Assembly (NCBI GenBank): GCA_002409785.1
Contig: DHOX01000060.1
Span: forward strand, 1 to 35,766
Reading direction: 5' to 3'
DNA: 35,766 nucleotides
Origin: Prevotella sp. UBA5379
Lineage (GTDB): Bacteria > Bacteroidota > Bacteroidia > Bacteroidales > Bacteroidaceae
The notes beneath the pieces were generated by a model. It made no database searches, was not told the DNA's origin, and was given only the letters and a program-made list of their open reading frames with translations. A program made the position numbers and the translations under genes. Position 1 is the stretch's first letter; every line of letters starts with the position of its first letter. Of the stretch, positions 1 to 7,972 are shown in pieces.

Positions 1-1
1 A

Positions 2-112
2 ACAATATTATTTGAACCCATAAAACCTCAATTCCACAGATGCAGATACAGAGACTCTTTCGGAGCTGATATAGACAGATTTACGCCACTGAAATTCCCT
101 TCATATTCTTAA
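2..112 (+). CDS. possible C-terminal fragment of an upstream gene
   Basis: The frame beginning at base 2 is open for 36 codons up to a TAA at 110-112. The conceptual peptide ends in DRFTPLKFPSYS. It could be the tail of a gene that starts outside the window. A frame on the opposite strand is also open over most of this stretch, and no motif is recognisable, so non-coding DNA is equally possible. Confidence 0.2.
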   Translation, partial: TILFEPIKPQFHRCRYRDSFGADIDRFTPLKFPSYS

Positions 113-114
113 AA

Positions 115-193
115 AGTGTTATATTTACACTATTATTTAAAGAAAAAGAGAATGAAAGGGAAAAGAATAAAAGAAAATTGCTAATTTTACACT
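115..193 (+). promoter_or_regulatory. candidate operator/promoter region of the arabinose operon
   Basis: Upstream of the first operon gene an inverted repeat AGTGT-N7-ACACT spans 115-131. The octamer TTTACACT at 124-131 recurs at 186-193. Each copy sits in a TAnnTTTA stretch that is one base from the Bacteroidetes -7 consensus TAnnTTTG. No TTTG-type -33 box is seen at the right distance. The position fits an AraR operator, but that assignment is inferred from location only. Confidence 0.35.
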
Positions 194-226
194 CAATAAG
201 TCAAATCTCTTAATAATCACTCAGGA

Positions 227-1420
227 ATGAGAAACTTAAAAAATCTATTTTTGGGAGCAGGAATAACAACAATGTTGCTTGCCTCATGTGGTGCTAACCA
301 AAATGCACAAACCACAGTATCTGGCCTTCACCCAGCAGATTTTGATTCAACAATCAATGGGAAAAAGACCGAGTTGATAACACTTAAGAACAATAAGGGA
401 ATGGAAGTATGCCTGACCAATTATGGAGGGCGTGTGGTATCCATCTCAGTGCCTGACAAGAACAACAAACCTACAGATGTAGTACTGGGCTATGACAACA
501 TCCGCCAATATGCAGATACCTTAAACAGTCCATCTGACTTCGGGGCTTCTGTAGGCCGCTATGCAAACCGTATCAAGAATGCAAAATTGACAATAGGTGG
601 GAAGACCTATAAGTTACGTGCCAACGACCATGGCAACTGTCTCCATGGTGGTGGAAACACAGGATGGGCTAACAAGATCTATGACGTAAAAGCCCAAACA
701 GATTCATCCGTCGTCTTTGCCCTCACTTCACCGGACGGAGCCAACGGTTTCCCGGGAACCGTCAAAGCTACTGCTACCTATACTGTAAAGAACAACAACA
801 CCTTGGATATTGTTTTCCAGGCCACGACAGATAAAGAAACGGTGGTCAACATGACCAATCATTCCTATTTTAACCTGAACGGTGATCCTTCAAAAGTTGG
901 TACGAACCAGGTTTTATATATCAATGCTGACAAATTTACTCCATCGGATAAGTACTATATTCCAACGGGAGAAATCAAAAGCGTAGCTGGGACGCCTATG
1001 GATTTCCGGACACCTCATGCCATCCAGAAGACAATTGTGGACACGACATACGATCAAATCAGAAATGCGACCGGCTATGACCATAACTGGTGTCTGAACA
1101 CCTTTAAGAATGGCAAGGGCAATGACACAAAAGTTGCAGCCAGTCTCTATTCACCCCAAACAGGAATTTTGCTCCAGGTCTTTACCAATGAACCGGGCCT
1201 TCAAGTTTACACAGGGAACTTCCAGGGCACCGGGATTGCTTGCAAACACGGCATCAAATACCCGAAACATGTGAGTGTCTGCCTGGAAAGTCAAAAATAT
1301 CCGGATTCTCCTACCAAAATTATGGAGAAGACCAAAGGCTGGGAATTTTCTAATCCGTACCTGAAACCGGGGCAGAAATATTATTCCCATCTTGCCTTCA
1401 AGTTCAGTGTAAAGAAATAA
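227..1420 (+). CDS. galM: aldose 1-epimerase (mutarotase), lipoprotein
   Basis: This enzyme interconverts alpha and beta anomers of free sugars, here presumably L-arabinose ahead of transport. The 397-aa protein has the GalM fold signatures RYANRI (111-116), LHGGG with H140, NHSYFNLNG with H212 as the expected general acid, and CLESQ with E354 as the expected base. The N-terminus is a lipoprotein signal with lipobox L18-A19-S20-C21, so the mature protein should be anchored outside the cytoplasm, unlike cytoplasmic E. coli GalM. It is the first gene of the arabinose block, 40 bp before the symporter. Family assignment is firm. The arabinose role is inferred from context, and it is often called araM in such clusters. 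Confidence 0.92.
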   Translation: MRNLKNLFLGAGITTMLLASCGANQNAQTTVSGLHPADFDSTINGKKTELITLKNNKGMEVCLTNYGGRVVSISVPDKNNKPTDVVLGYDNIRQYADTLNSPSDFGASVGRYANRIKNAKLTIGGKTYKLRANDHGNCLHGGGNTGWANKIYDVKAQTDSSVVFALTSPDGANGFPGTVKATATYTVKNNNTLDIVFQATTDKETVVNMTNHSYFNLNGDPSKVGTNQVLYINADKFTPSDKYYIPTGEIKSVAGTPMDFRTPHAIQKTIVDTTYDQIRNATGYDHNWCLNTFKNGKGNDTKVAASLYSPQTGILLQVFTNEPGLQVYTGNFQGTGIACKHGIKYPKHVSVCLESQKYPDSPTKIMEKTKGWEFSNPYLKPGQKYYSHLAFKFSVKK

Positions 1421-1460
1421 TCGCAAATAATAACAGAGACCTTAACTGAAACAAAGAACA

Positions 1461-3179
1461 ATGAATTGGTCAATACATGAATTTATATGGCTCGACTGGG
1501 TAGTCCTGTTTTTAGGAGTAGTCCTGATCGGATGGGCCGTGATGAGATCCATATCAAAAGAAAAGAGAAGAGAGAAGAATGAAACTTCCGGCGGATATTT
1601 TCTGGGAAAAGGAGAACCGTGGTGGGTCATCGGTGCAGCCATTTTTGCTGCAAATATAGGTTCAGAACACCTGGTAGGTTTAGCTGGAGCCGGAGCAAAA
1701 ACCGGATTCGGTATGGCCCATTGGGAAATGCAAGGATGGTGCATCCTACTTTTAGGCTGGCTTTTTGTGCCAATCTATCAGCATGCAAAAGTTTTCACCA
1801 TGCCCGAATTCTTGAGCCGCCGGTATACCCGTACGACAAGTAGTTGGCTGAGTATTATCACTCTGGTGTCCTACATCCTCACAAAAGTGAGTGTAACAGC
1901 CTTCACGGGAGGCATCTTTCTGGAAAGTCTGATGGGCTTGAACTTCTGGGTAGGAGCCATCGGATTAATCATCATCACAGGTATCATCACAGTCATTGGA
2001 GGAATGAAAGGTGTGATGACCATGAGCAAGATCCAGACACCTATCTTGATTGTAGGCGCTTTCCTCGTGCTCTTCCTGTCTTTGGCTGTATTAGGAGGAG
2101 GAAGCATCCCCCATGGCTGGCATACAATGATGGCGGCAGCCAGTACCATGGACAATGGCTACGGAACCAATCATCTGGTACACATGGACCCGCATGATCC
2201 ACTATACGGACAGTTTCCGGGCATCGGTGTGATCATCGGTTCGGCCATTATCGGATTCTGGTACTTCTGTACTGACCAGCATATTGTACAAAGAGTACTC
2301 GGCCAGGGGGATCATGAAAGTGATGAGGCCGTCATGCGTCGTGCCCGTCGTGGCACCATCGCTGCCGGATACCTGAAATGCCTGCCCGTATTCATGTTTC
2401 TGATTCCGGGTATGGTCGCTATGGCACTGGCAAAAAATCATGTCAACGGATTTACGATGGACAACACCGATGAGGCCTTTGGATTACTTGTGAAATTCGT
2501 ACTGCCCGCAGGTGTAAAGGGACTGGTTACCACAGGTTTCATCTGTGCCTTGGTCACTTCTCTGAGCGCATTCTTCAATTCCTGCGCCACACTTTATACC
2601 GTGGACTTCTATAAACCGCACCATAAAGATGCAAGTGAGAAAAAGCTGGTATGGGTAGGCAGGCTCGCCACCATCACAGTCGTCATTATCGGTCTCTGCA
2701 TGATCCCTTTAATGGCAGGTAAAGGACTCTATGAATATCTTCAGGATGTCCAGTCCATTCTTGCTCCCGCCATTGTGGCCGTCTTCGTCATGGGTGTCTT
2801 CACAAAGAAAATTACTCCTAAAGCAGGAGAGGTAGGTATCGTTACAGGGTTTCTTATCGGCATGGTCCGTTTTATCACCCAAATTGCACCTGTGAAGAAT
2901 GCCCTTGATGCTTCTTCCCTGCAAAGAGGACTGGGCTGGTTCTGGGACACCAACTGGCTTATCTTTGAAATCTGCCTACTGATCCTGACGATAATTGTCA
3001 TGATCATAGTCAGCCTGTTTACCAAACAGGCCAGTGAAGAAAAGCTCAAAGGTATCACTTATCTCACGCAGAGTAAAGAAGAGCGTCAGGAAACACGGCG
3101 CAGTTGGAACAAGTGGGATGTCATCGCATCTTTAGGAGTTGTAGCTCTCATCACTGTATTCTACGTTCTCTTCTGGTAA
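1461..3179 (+). CDS. araP: sodium:solute symporter family sugar transporter (arabinose)
   Basis: A 572-aa polytopic inner-membrane protein of the SSS (SGLT/PutP) family, expected to import L-arabinose with sodium. Family marks include GKGEPWW (49-55) leading into the broken first helix AANIGSEH (63-70), the TDQHIVQR motif (271-278), and the helix 361-375 with T366, S367 and S369, matching the sodium-site serines of vSGLT-type carriers. About 14 hydrophobic segments can be counted, and the length is normal for the family. It follows the epimerase by 40 bp and precedes the regulator after a 74-bp gap carrying a hairpin. Substrate specificity is inferred from the surrounding araR, araD, araA and araB genes. 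Confidence 0.9.
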   Translation: MNWSIHEFIWLDWVVLFLGVVLIGWAVMRSISKEKRREKNETSGGYFLGKGEPWWVIGAAIFAANIGSEHLVGLAGAGAKTGFGMAHWEMQGWCILLLGWLFVPIYQHAKVFTMPEFLSRRYTRTTSSWLSIITLVSYILTKVSVTAFTGGIFLESLMGLNFWVGAIGLIIITGIITVIGGMKGVMTMSKIQTPILIVGAFLVLFLSLAVLGGGSIPHGWHTMMAAASTMDNGYGTNHLVHMDPHDPLYGQFPGIGVIIGSAIIGFWYFCTDQHIVQRVLGQGDHESDEAVMRRARRGTIAAGYLKCLPVFMFLIPGMVAMALAKNHVNGFTMDNTDEAFGLLVKFVLPAGVKGLVTTGFICALVTSLSAFFNSCATLYTVDFYKPHHKDASEKKLVWVGRLATITVVIIGLCMIPLMAGKGLYEYLQDVQSILAPAIVAVFVMGVFTKKITPKAGEVGIVTGFLIGMVRFITQIAPVKNALDASSLQRGLGWFWDTNWLIFEICLLILTIIVMIIVSLFTKQASEEKLKGITYLTQSKEERQETRRSWNKWDVIASLGVVALITVFYVLFW

Positions 3180-3195
3180 TTCATTTTGCAGGACT

Positions 3196-3224
3196 GTTCA
3201 TCCGGGGATTGATCCCGGATGAAC
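3196..3224 (+). promoter_or_regulatory. intergenic hairpin between araP and araR
   Basis: A perfect 11-bp inverted repeat (GTTCATCCGGG / CCCGGATGAAC) flanks a 7-base loop, starting 17 bases after the symporter stop codon. No T-run follows, so a full intrinsic terminator is unlikely. An RNA-stabilising or processing hairpin that partly uncouples araR from the upstream genes is more plausible. Confidence 0.7.
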
Positions 3225-3253
3225 CCATATAAGAATTTGATAAAAATAATGCA

Positions 3254-3931
3254 ATGAAAAGTTATTATGGAGAACATTCGAAAGTACTCGTCTCCGTCGA
3301 CTGTATTGTATTGGGATTTGAAACCAAACACCTCAAACTCCTTATCGGTAAACGGCAGATGGATCCGGGACGTGGAGAATGGTCTCTTTACGGAAGGTTC
3401 GTTGGCAGCGACGAAAGTCTGGAAGAAGCGGCCAACAAAGATCTTCTGGAACTCACCGGACTGAACAAGATCTATATGCGGCAGGTAGGTGCTTACGGCG
3501 CTATCAACCGTGACCCTGGAGAACGGGTCATTTCAATAGCCTATTGCGCTTTGATCAATGCCAAGGACTATGATGATAAGTTGCGAAGGAAATATGGCTT
3601 GGAATGGGTTGACCTGGAGAATATGCCTCTGCTTTATTCTGACCATAACCTGATGGTAAGAGATACGATCCTGATGCTCAGACGGCATATTAATACGGAG
3701 CCTCTGATCTTTAATCTCCTGCCGAATCTTTTTACGCTCACCCAACTGCAATCCGTCTATGAGGCTATTCTTGATGAGAAAATCGACAAGCGTAATTTCA
3801 GAAACCGGATCAAACAGTTTGATTTCGTAGAAAAAACAGGCCTCATTGATAAGTTAACTTCCAAACGCGGTGCTGCATTATACCGCTTTAACAAACGAAT
3901 CTATTTAGAAGATCCGACATTCAAACTCTGA
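3254..3931 (+). CDS. araR: NUDIX-family transcriptional regulator of arabinose use
   Basis: A 225-aa protein with an N-terminal NUDIX-like domain (about 1-140) and a C-terminal winged helix (about 150-220), the layout of NrtR-type regulators. The NUDIX box region (47-70) reads GRFVGSDESLEEAANKDLLE then LTGL. The catalytic REUxEE pattern is replaced by KD and EL, which predicts a ligand sensor without hydrolase activity. Bacteroides thetaiotaomicron AraR is a regulator of exactly this type, responds to L-arabinose and lies in an equivalent cluster. It is encoded inside its probable regulon, between the symporter and araD. The call rests on architecture plus context and is strong. Confidence 0.88.
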   Translation: MKSYYGEHSKVLVSVDCIVLGFETKHLKLLIGKRQMDPGRGEWSLYGRFVGSDESLEEAANKDLLELTGLNKIYMRQVGAYGAINRDPGERVISIAYCALINAKDYDDKLRRKYGLEWVDLENMPLLYSDHNLMVRDTILMLRRHINTEPLIFNLLPNLFTLTQLQSVYEAILDEKIDKRNFRNRIKQFDFVEKTGLIDKLTSKRGAALYRFNKRIYLEDPTFKL

Positions 3932-3952
3932 ATAAACTCTTAAGATAAATAT

Positions 3953-4657
3953 ATGCTGGAAGATTTAAAAGAAAAGGTCTTTAAGGCCAACTTAGACTTG
4001 GTAAAGCACCATCTTGTACTCTTTACCTGGGGAAATGTTTCCGGTATTGACCGAAACAGAGGACTCATGGTCATCAAGCCCTCAGGGGTCAATTACGACA
4101 CGATGAAAGCATCCGATATGGTGGTTGTAGACCTGAAAACAGGACAGGTAGTAGAAGGTACTCTGAATCCTTCTTCAGATACCCCCACTCACCTTGTGCT
4201 CTATCGCAATTTCCCGGAAATCGGAGGTATCGTACATACCCACTCTACCTACGCCACCGCCTGGGCTCAGGCTGGAATGGACATCCCGAACATCGGTACG
4301 ACACATGCTGATTATTTCCATGATGCCATTCCCTGCACGGAAGATATGACAAGAGACCAGATGGATGAATACGAGTATAATACGGGAGTAGTCATTGTCA
4401 ACCGATTCAAAAAAGGAAAGATCAATCCAGTCTATACTCCCGGGGTACTGGTCAAAAACCATGGTCCTTTCACATGGGGTAAGGATCCGGATGAAGCGGT
4501 CTATCATGCAGTGGTAGCTGAACAGGTAGCAAAAATGGCTTTTATATCGTTCTCGGTTAACCCGAATACGACCATGAACCCGTTACTAATAGAAAAACAT
4601 TTCAACCGCAAGCATGGCCCGAATGCGTATTATGGACAAAGAAAAAGAAAAGCTTAA
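3953..4657 (+). CDS. araD: L-ribulose-5-phosphate 4-epimerase
   Basis: Converts L-ribulose-5-phosphate to D-xylulose-5-phosphate, the last committed step of arabinose catabolism, in the cytoplasm. The 234-aa length matches E. coli AraD (231). Its residues fall at matching positions: D76, zinc ligands H95 and H97 (VHTHSTY), D120 (THADYF), the third zinc ligand H170 in KNHGPFTWG, and tyrosines 226/227 near the C-terminus. GNVSG (27-31) is the substrate phosphate loop of class II aldolases. It starts 21 bp after araR and is followed by a gap with a small hairpin before araA. This is AraD-like rather than a fuculose aldolase, given the conserved D120 and tyrosine and the neighbours. Confidence 0.95.
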   Translation: MLEDLKEKVFKANLDLVKHHLVLFTWGNVSGIDRNRGLMVIKPSGVNYDTMKASDMVVVDLKTGQVVEGTLNPSSDTPTHLVLYRNFPEIGGIVHTHSTYATAWAQAGMDIPNIGTTHADYFHDAIPCTEDMTRDQMDEYEYNTGVVIVNRFKKGKINPVYTPGVLVKNHGPFTWGKDPDEAVYHAVVAEQVAKMAFISFSVNPNTTMNPLLIEKHFNRKHGPNAYYGQRKRKA

Positions 4658-4667
4658 ATCTTTTCAG

Positions 4668-4692
4668 ACCTGTCATCCCAAAAAAGACAGGT
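4668..4692 (+). promoter_or_regulatory. intergenic hairpin between araD and araA
   Basis: ACCTGTC and GACAGGT form a 7-bp stem around an 11-base A-rich loop, 10 bases after the araD stop codon. No T-tract follows. It belongs to a series of hairpins in gaps of this operon and may affect mRNA processing or stability. Confidence 0.5.
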
Positions 4693-4734
4693 TGAATAAC
4701 TGAAATATCAAGAACTAAAAACAAAAACATTACT

Positions 4735-6282
4735 ATGGTAAAAACATTTGAAAACTTTGAAGTATGGTTTGTTACAGGAGCACAACTCCTTTATGGTGGT
4801 GATGCTGTCAAACAAGTAGACGGACACTCAAAAGAAATGGTTGATGGATTAAATAAATCCAGACGCCTGCCTATTAAGGTTGTCTATAAAGGTACAGCAA
4901 ACAATACAAATGAAGTAGCTGCTGTAATGTCTGCGGCCAACACAGACCAGAAATGTGTAGGCGTCATCACCTGGATGCATACTTTCTCTCCTGCCAAGAT
5001 GTGGATTCACGGCCTGCAGATCCTGCAAAAGCCTCTCCTCCATCTCCACACCCAGTATAATCAGCACATCCCATACGATACTATGGACATGGACTTCATG
5101 AATCTGAATCAAAGTGCTCATGGTGATCGTGAATATGCACATATCATTGCCCGGCTACGTAAACCCTGCAAGACGGTCATTGGCTATTGGAAAGATGCTA
5201 AGACACAGGATCATATCGCCGTCTGGGAACGCGTATGCGCCGGCTGGGCTGACGCTCATGACTGTCTGATCCTCCGCTTCGGTGATCAGATGAACAATGT
5301 TGCCGTCACGGATGGAGACAAGGTATCCGCAGAACAGGTTCTCGGCTACCATGTGGATTACTGCCCATTCTCAACGGTCATGGAGTACTTTGATCAGATC
5401 AAGGATAAAGATGTGGATGATCTGGTCCACAATGTCTATTTCAAGGAATATACAGTTGCAGATAACCTGAAAGACGGAAAGTCAGAAGGCTACAGGAAAA
5501 TCTGGAACTCTGCAAAAGCTGAGTTGACCCTCCGTTCTGTATTAAAGGCTTTCGGGGCAAAGGGATTCACAACCAATTTCGATGATCTGGGTGACTATAA
5601 TGTAGAAAAGACTGGACGTGGATTTGATCAGATCCCTGGCTTGGCTTCTCAGCGTATGATGCATGATGGTTTCGGTTTTGGAGCTGAAGGCGACTGGAAG
5701 AGTGCCGCACTCTATCGTACGACATGGTTCATGAGCCAGGGACTTGAAGGAGGCACATCGTTCCTTGAGGACTATACCCTGGACTTCGACGGGGACAAGA
5801 CCGCTATTCTGGAATCTCACATGCTGGAAGTCAATCCGGATATCTCAGAGGAAGCAAAGCCTCGTCTGGAAGTTCATTTCCTGGGTATCGGCATCCGTAA
5901 AAGCCAGACGGCACGCCTGGTATTCACGACCAAACAAGGGCACGGCATTACAGCCACTATTGTTGATCTCGGTAACCGTTTCCGCCTCATCGCCGATGAC
6001 GTCAACCTGATCAAGAGTAAGCCTCTACCTAAATTGCCTGTAGCTTCTGCCCTTTGGATTCCTGAACCTACCTTTGAAAAGGGAGTAGGCTGCTGGATGG
6101 AAGCCGGCGGTGCCCACCACTCTTGTTTCTCCTTCGGACTTACTGATGAATACTGGCGTGATTATGCTGTCATTGCAGACATTGAAGGCTGCATCATCAA
6201 TAAGGATACCGATCCTGAACAGTTCAAGAAGGAACTTCGCTGGAATGAAATGTATTACATGTTGAACAAGGCTTTGAGATAA
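4735..6282 (+). CDS. araA: L-arabinose isomerase
   Basis: Isomerises L-arabinose to L-ribulose using a divalent metal, in the cytoplasm. The 515-aa protein carries the four metal and catalytic ligands of the family: E318 (GAEGDW), E345 (SFLEDYTLD), H362 (ESHMLEVNP) and H462 (GGAHHSCFS). Their spacing of 27, 17 and 100 residues equals that of E. coli E306, E333, H350 and H450. The N-terminal FWFVTG-like segment (EVWFVTGAQLLYG) is also typical. It is separated from araB by a single base, so the two are surely co-translated. No Shine-Dalgarno sequence precedes the ATG, as is usual in this phylum. Confidence 0.97.
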   Translation: MVKTFENFEVWFVTGAQLLYGGDAVKQVDGHSKEMVDGLNKSRRLPIKVVYKGTANNTNEVAAVMSAANTDQKCVGVITWMHTFSPAKMWIHGLQILQKPLLHLHTQYNQHIPYDTMDMDFMNLNQSAHGDREYAHIIARLRKPCKTVIGYWKDAKTQDHIAVWERVCAGWADAHDCLILRFGDQMNNVAVTDGDKVSAEQVLGYHVDYCPFSTVMEYFDQIKDKDVDDLVHNVYFKEYTVADNLKDGKSEGYRKIWNSAKAELTLRSVLKAFGAKGFTTNFDDLGDYNVEKTGRGFDQIPGLASQRMMHDGFGFGAEGDWKSAALYRTTWFMSQGLEGGTSFLEDYTLDFDGDKTAILESHMLEVNPDISEEAKPRLEVHFLGIGIRKSQTARLVFTTKQGHGITATIVDLGNRFRLIADDVNLIKSKPLPKLPVASALWIPEPTFEKGVGCWMEAGGAHHSCFSFGLTDEYWRDYAVIADIEGCIINKDTDPEQFKKELRWNEMYYMLNKALR

Positions 6283-6283
6283 T

Positions 6284-7888
6284 ATGAATGCAGACTCAAA
6301 ATCTACGATCGAATCAGGAAAGGCTATTCTGGGTATAGAGTTCGGCTCTACCAGAATCAAAGCCGTCCTGATCGACCGGAATAATAAACCTCTGGCCCAG
6401 GGCAGTCACGAGTGGAAGAACCAACTCGTTGACGGTCTCTGGACATATAGTATTGAAGCTATCTGGTACGGTTTGCAGGATTGCTATGCTAATCTGCGTT
6501 CCAATGTCAGAAAGGAATACGATACAGAGATTGAGAACCTGGCAGCCATCGGCATCAGTGCGATGATGCATGGTTATATGCCTTTTGACAAGAACGAACG
6601 TATCATGGTGCCATTCCGCACATGGCGTAATACGAACACCGGTAAGGCCGCAGCAGAACTCTCAGCCCTCTTCAATTTCAATATTCCTCTCCGTTGGAGT
6701 ATTTCTCACCTTTACCAGGCTATCCTTAATGGTGAGGAGCATGTCAAGAACATTAAATTTCTGACCACTCTTGCCGGATATATCCACTGGCAGATCACAG
6801 GGAAAAAAGTACTAGGTATCGGTGATGCATCGGGTATGCTACCGATAGACCCCGTTACAAAGAACTATGATGACACAATGGCTGAAAAGTTTGACAAGCT
6901 CATAGCGCCGAAAGGATTCCACTGGAAAATCAAAGACCTTCTCCCAAAGGTCTTGCTGGCAGGAGAAGATGCTGGCACACTGACAGAAGATGGCGCAAAA
7001 AGACTTGATGTGTCAGGCCATCTGAAAGCCGGCATACCTGTCTGTCCTCCTGAAGGTGATGCGGGAACAGGAATGGTTGCGACAAATGCCGTTAAGCAAC
7101 GTACAGGAAATGTATCTGCCGGAACATCTTCTTTCTCCATGATCGTTTTGGAAAAAAATCTTTCCCGGCCTTATCAGGTTATTGATATGGTGACGACACC
7201 TGACGGCAGTCCCGTTGCCATGGTGCATTGTAACAACTGTACATCTGATCTGAATGCATGGGTTGGTCTCTTCAAAGAATACCAGCAACTGCTCGGTGTG
7301 CCTGTTGACATGGATGAAATTTTCAGCAAACTCTACAATCATGCTCTTGAAGGTGATGCTGACTGCGGCGGGCTTCTTTCCTATAATTATTTTTCAGGAG
7401 AACCTGTAACAGGACTTGAAGCAGGCCGACCACTCTTCGTCCGTTCTGCCAACGACAAGTTCAATCTTGCCAACTTCATGCGTGCACACCTCTATGGATC
7501 CGTAGCCGTACTAAAGATTGGCAATGATATCCTTTTCAACAAAGAAAAGGTCAATGTAGACAGATTTACAGGTCACGGCGGTCTCTTCAAAACTAAGGGT
7601 GTAGGGCAACGTATTCTGGCTGCCGCCCTCAACTCACCCATCTATGTCATGGAAACAGCAGGTGAAGGTGGTGCCTGGGGCATTGCTCTTCTGGCTTCTT
7701 ACCTTGTCAACAACACCAGGAAACAATCGCTGGCTGAGTTTCTGGATACCAATGTCTTTGCCGGTAATTCGGGTACAGAAATCTCTCCTACTAAAGAAGA
7801 AGTGGAAGGATTCAATACATACATCAAAAATTATCAGCAGGGACTTGAGATAGAGAAAACAGCTGTCCGCTTTAAAGAAGAAGCATGA
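6284..7888 (+). CDS. araB: ribulokinase, FGGY carbohydrate kinase family
   Basis: Phosphorylates L-ribulose to L-ribulose-5-phosphate with ATP. The 534-aa protein opens with the FGGY/actin-fold phosphate-1 motif GIEFGSTRIKAVLID (about 17-31) and has the second-domain ATP motifs GNVSAGTSSFSMIV and GHGGLFKTKGVGQRILAAAL. It is shorter than E. coli AraB (566 aa) and only distantly similar in sequence, as in other Bacteroidetes arabinose clusters. Function is therefore set by its place directly after araA (1 bp) and by the absence of another kinase in the block. A xylulokinase-like role is the main alternative. Confidence 0.88.
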   Translation: MNADSKSTIESGKAILGIEFGSTRIKAVLIDRNNKPLAQGSHEWKNQLVDGLWTYSIEAIWYGLQDCYANLRSNVRKEYDTEIENLAAIGISAMMHGYMPFDKNERIMVPFRTWRNTNTGKAAAELSALFNFNIPLRWSISHLYQAILNGEEHVKNIKFLTTLAGYIHWQITGKKVLGIGDASGMLPIDPVTKNYDDTMAEKFDKLIAPKGFHWKIKDLLPKVLLAGEDAGTLTEDGAKRLDVSGHLKAGIPVCPPEGDAGTGMVATNAVKQRTGNVSAGTSSFSMIVLEKNLSRPYQVIDMVTTPDGSPVAMVHCNNCTSDLNAWVGLFKEYQQLLGVPVDMDEIFSKLYNHALEGDADCGGLLSYNYFSGEPVTGLEAGRPLFVRSANDKFNLANFMRAHLYGSVAVLKIGNDILFNKEKVNVDRFTGHGGLFKTKGVGQRILAAALNSPIYVMETAGEGGAWGIALLASYLVNNTRKQSLAEFLDTNVFAGNSGTEISPTKEEVEGFNTYIKNYQQGLEIEKTAVRFKEEA

Positions 7889-7910
7889 TTATCCTGCCAT
7901 AGTCTATACA

Positions 7911-7940
7911 AATAAATGGAGAAAATCTTCTCCATTTATT
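7911..7940 (+). terminator. strong hairpin between araB and the GH51 gene
   Basis: A perfect 13-bp stem (AATAAATGGAGAA / TTCTCCATTTATT) surrounds a 4-base loop AATC and is followed by a T-rich stretch. It may partly terminate or process the transcript before the arabinofuranosidase gene. An ATG at 7916 lies inside the stem and is in frame with the downstream gene, but it is not a credible start. Confidence 0.6.
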
Positions 7941-7972
7941 TATTCTGTTTATTATTCCTATTAAAATGCAAT

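Noticed and set aside
7916..7972. Upstream ATG giving a 19-residue longer GH51 protein
   Set aside because: The ATG is buried in a perfect 13-bp hairpin stem, and the extension would displace an otherwise clean signal peptide starting at 7973.
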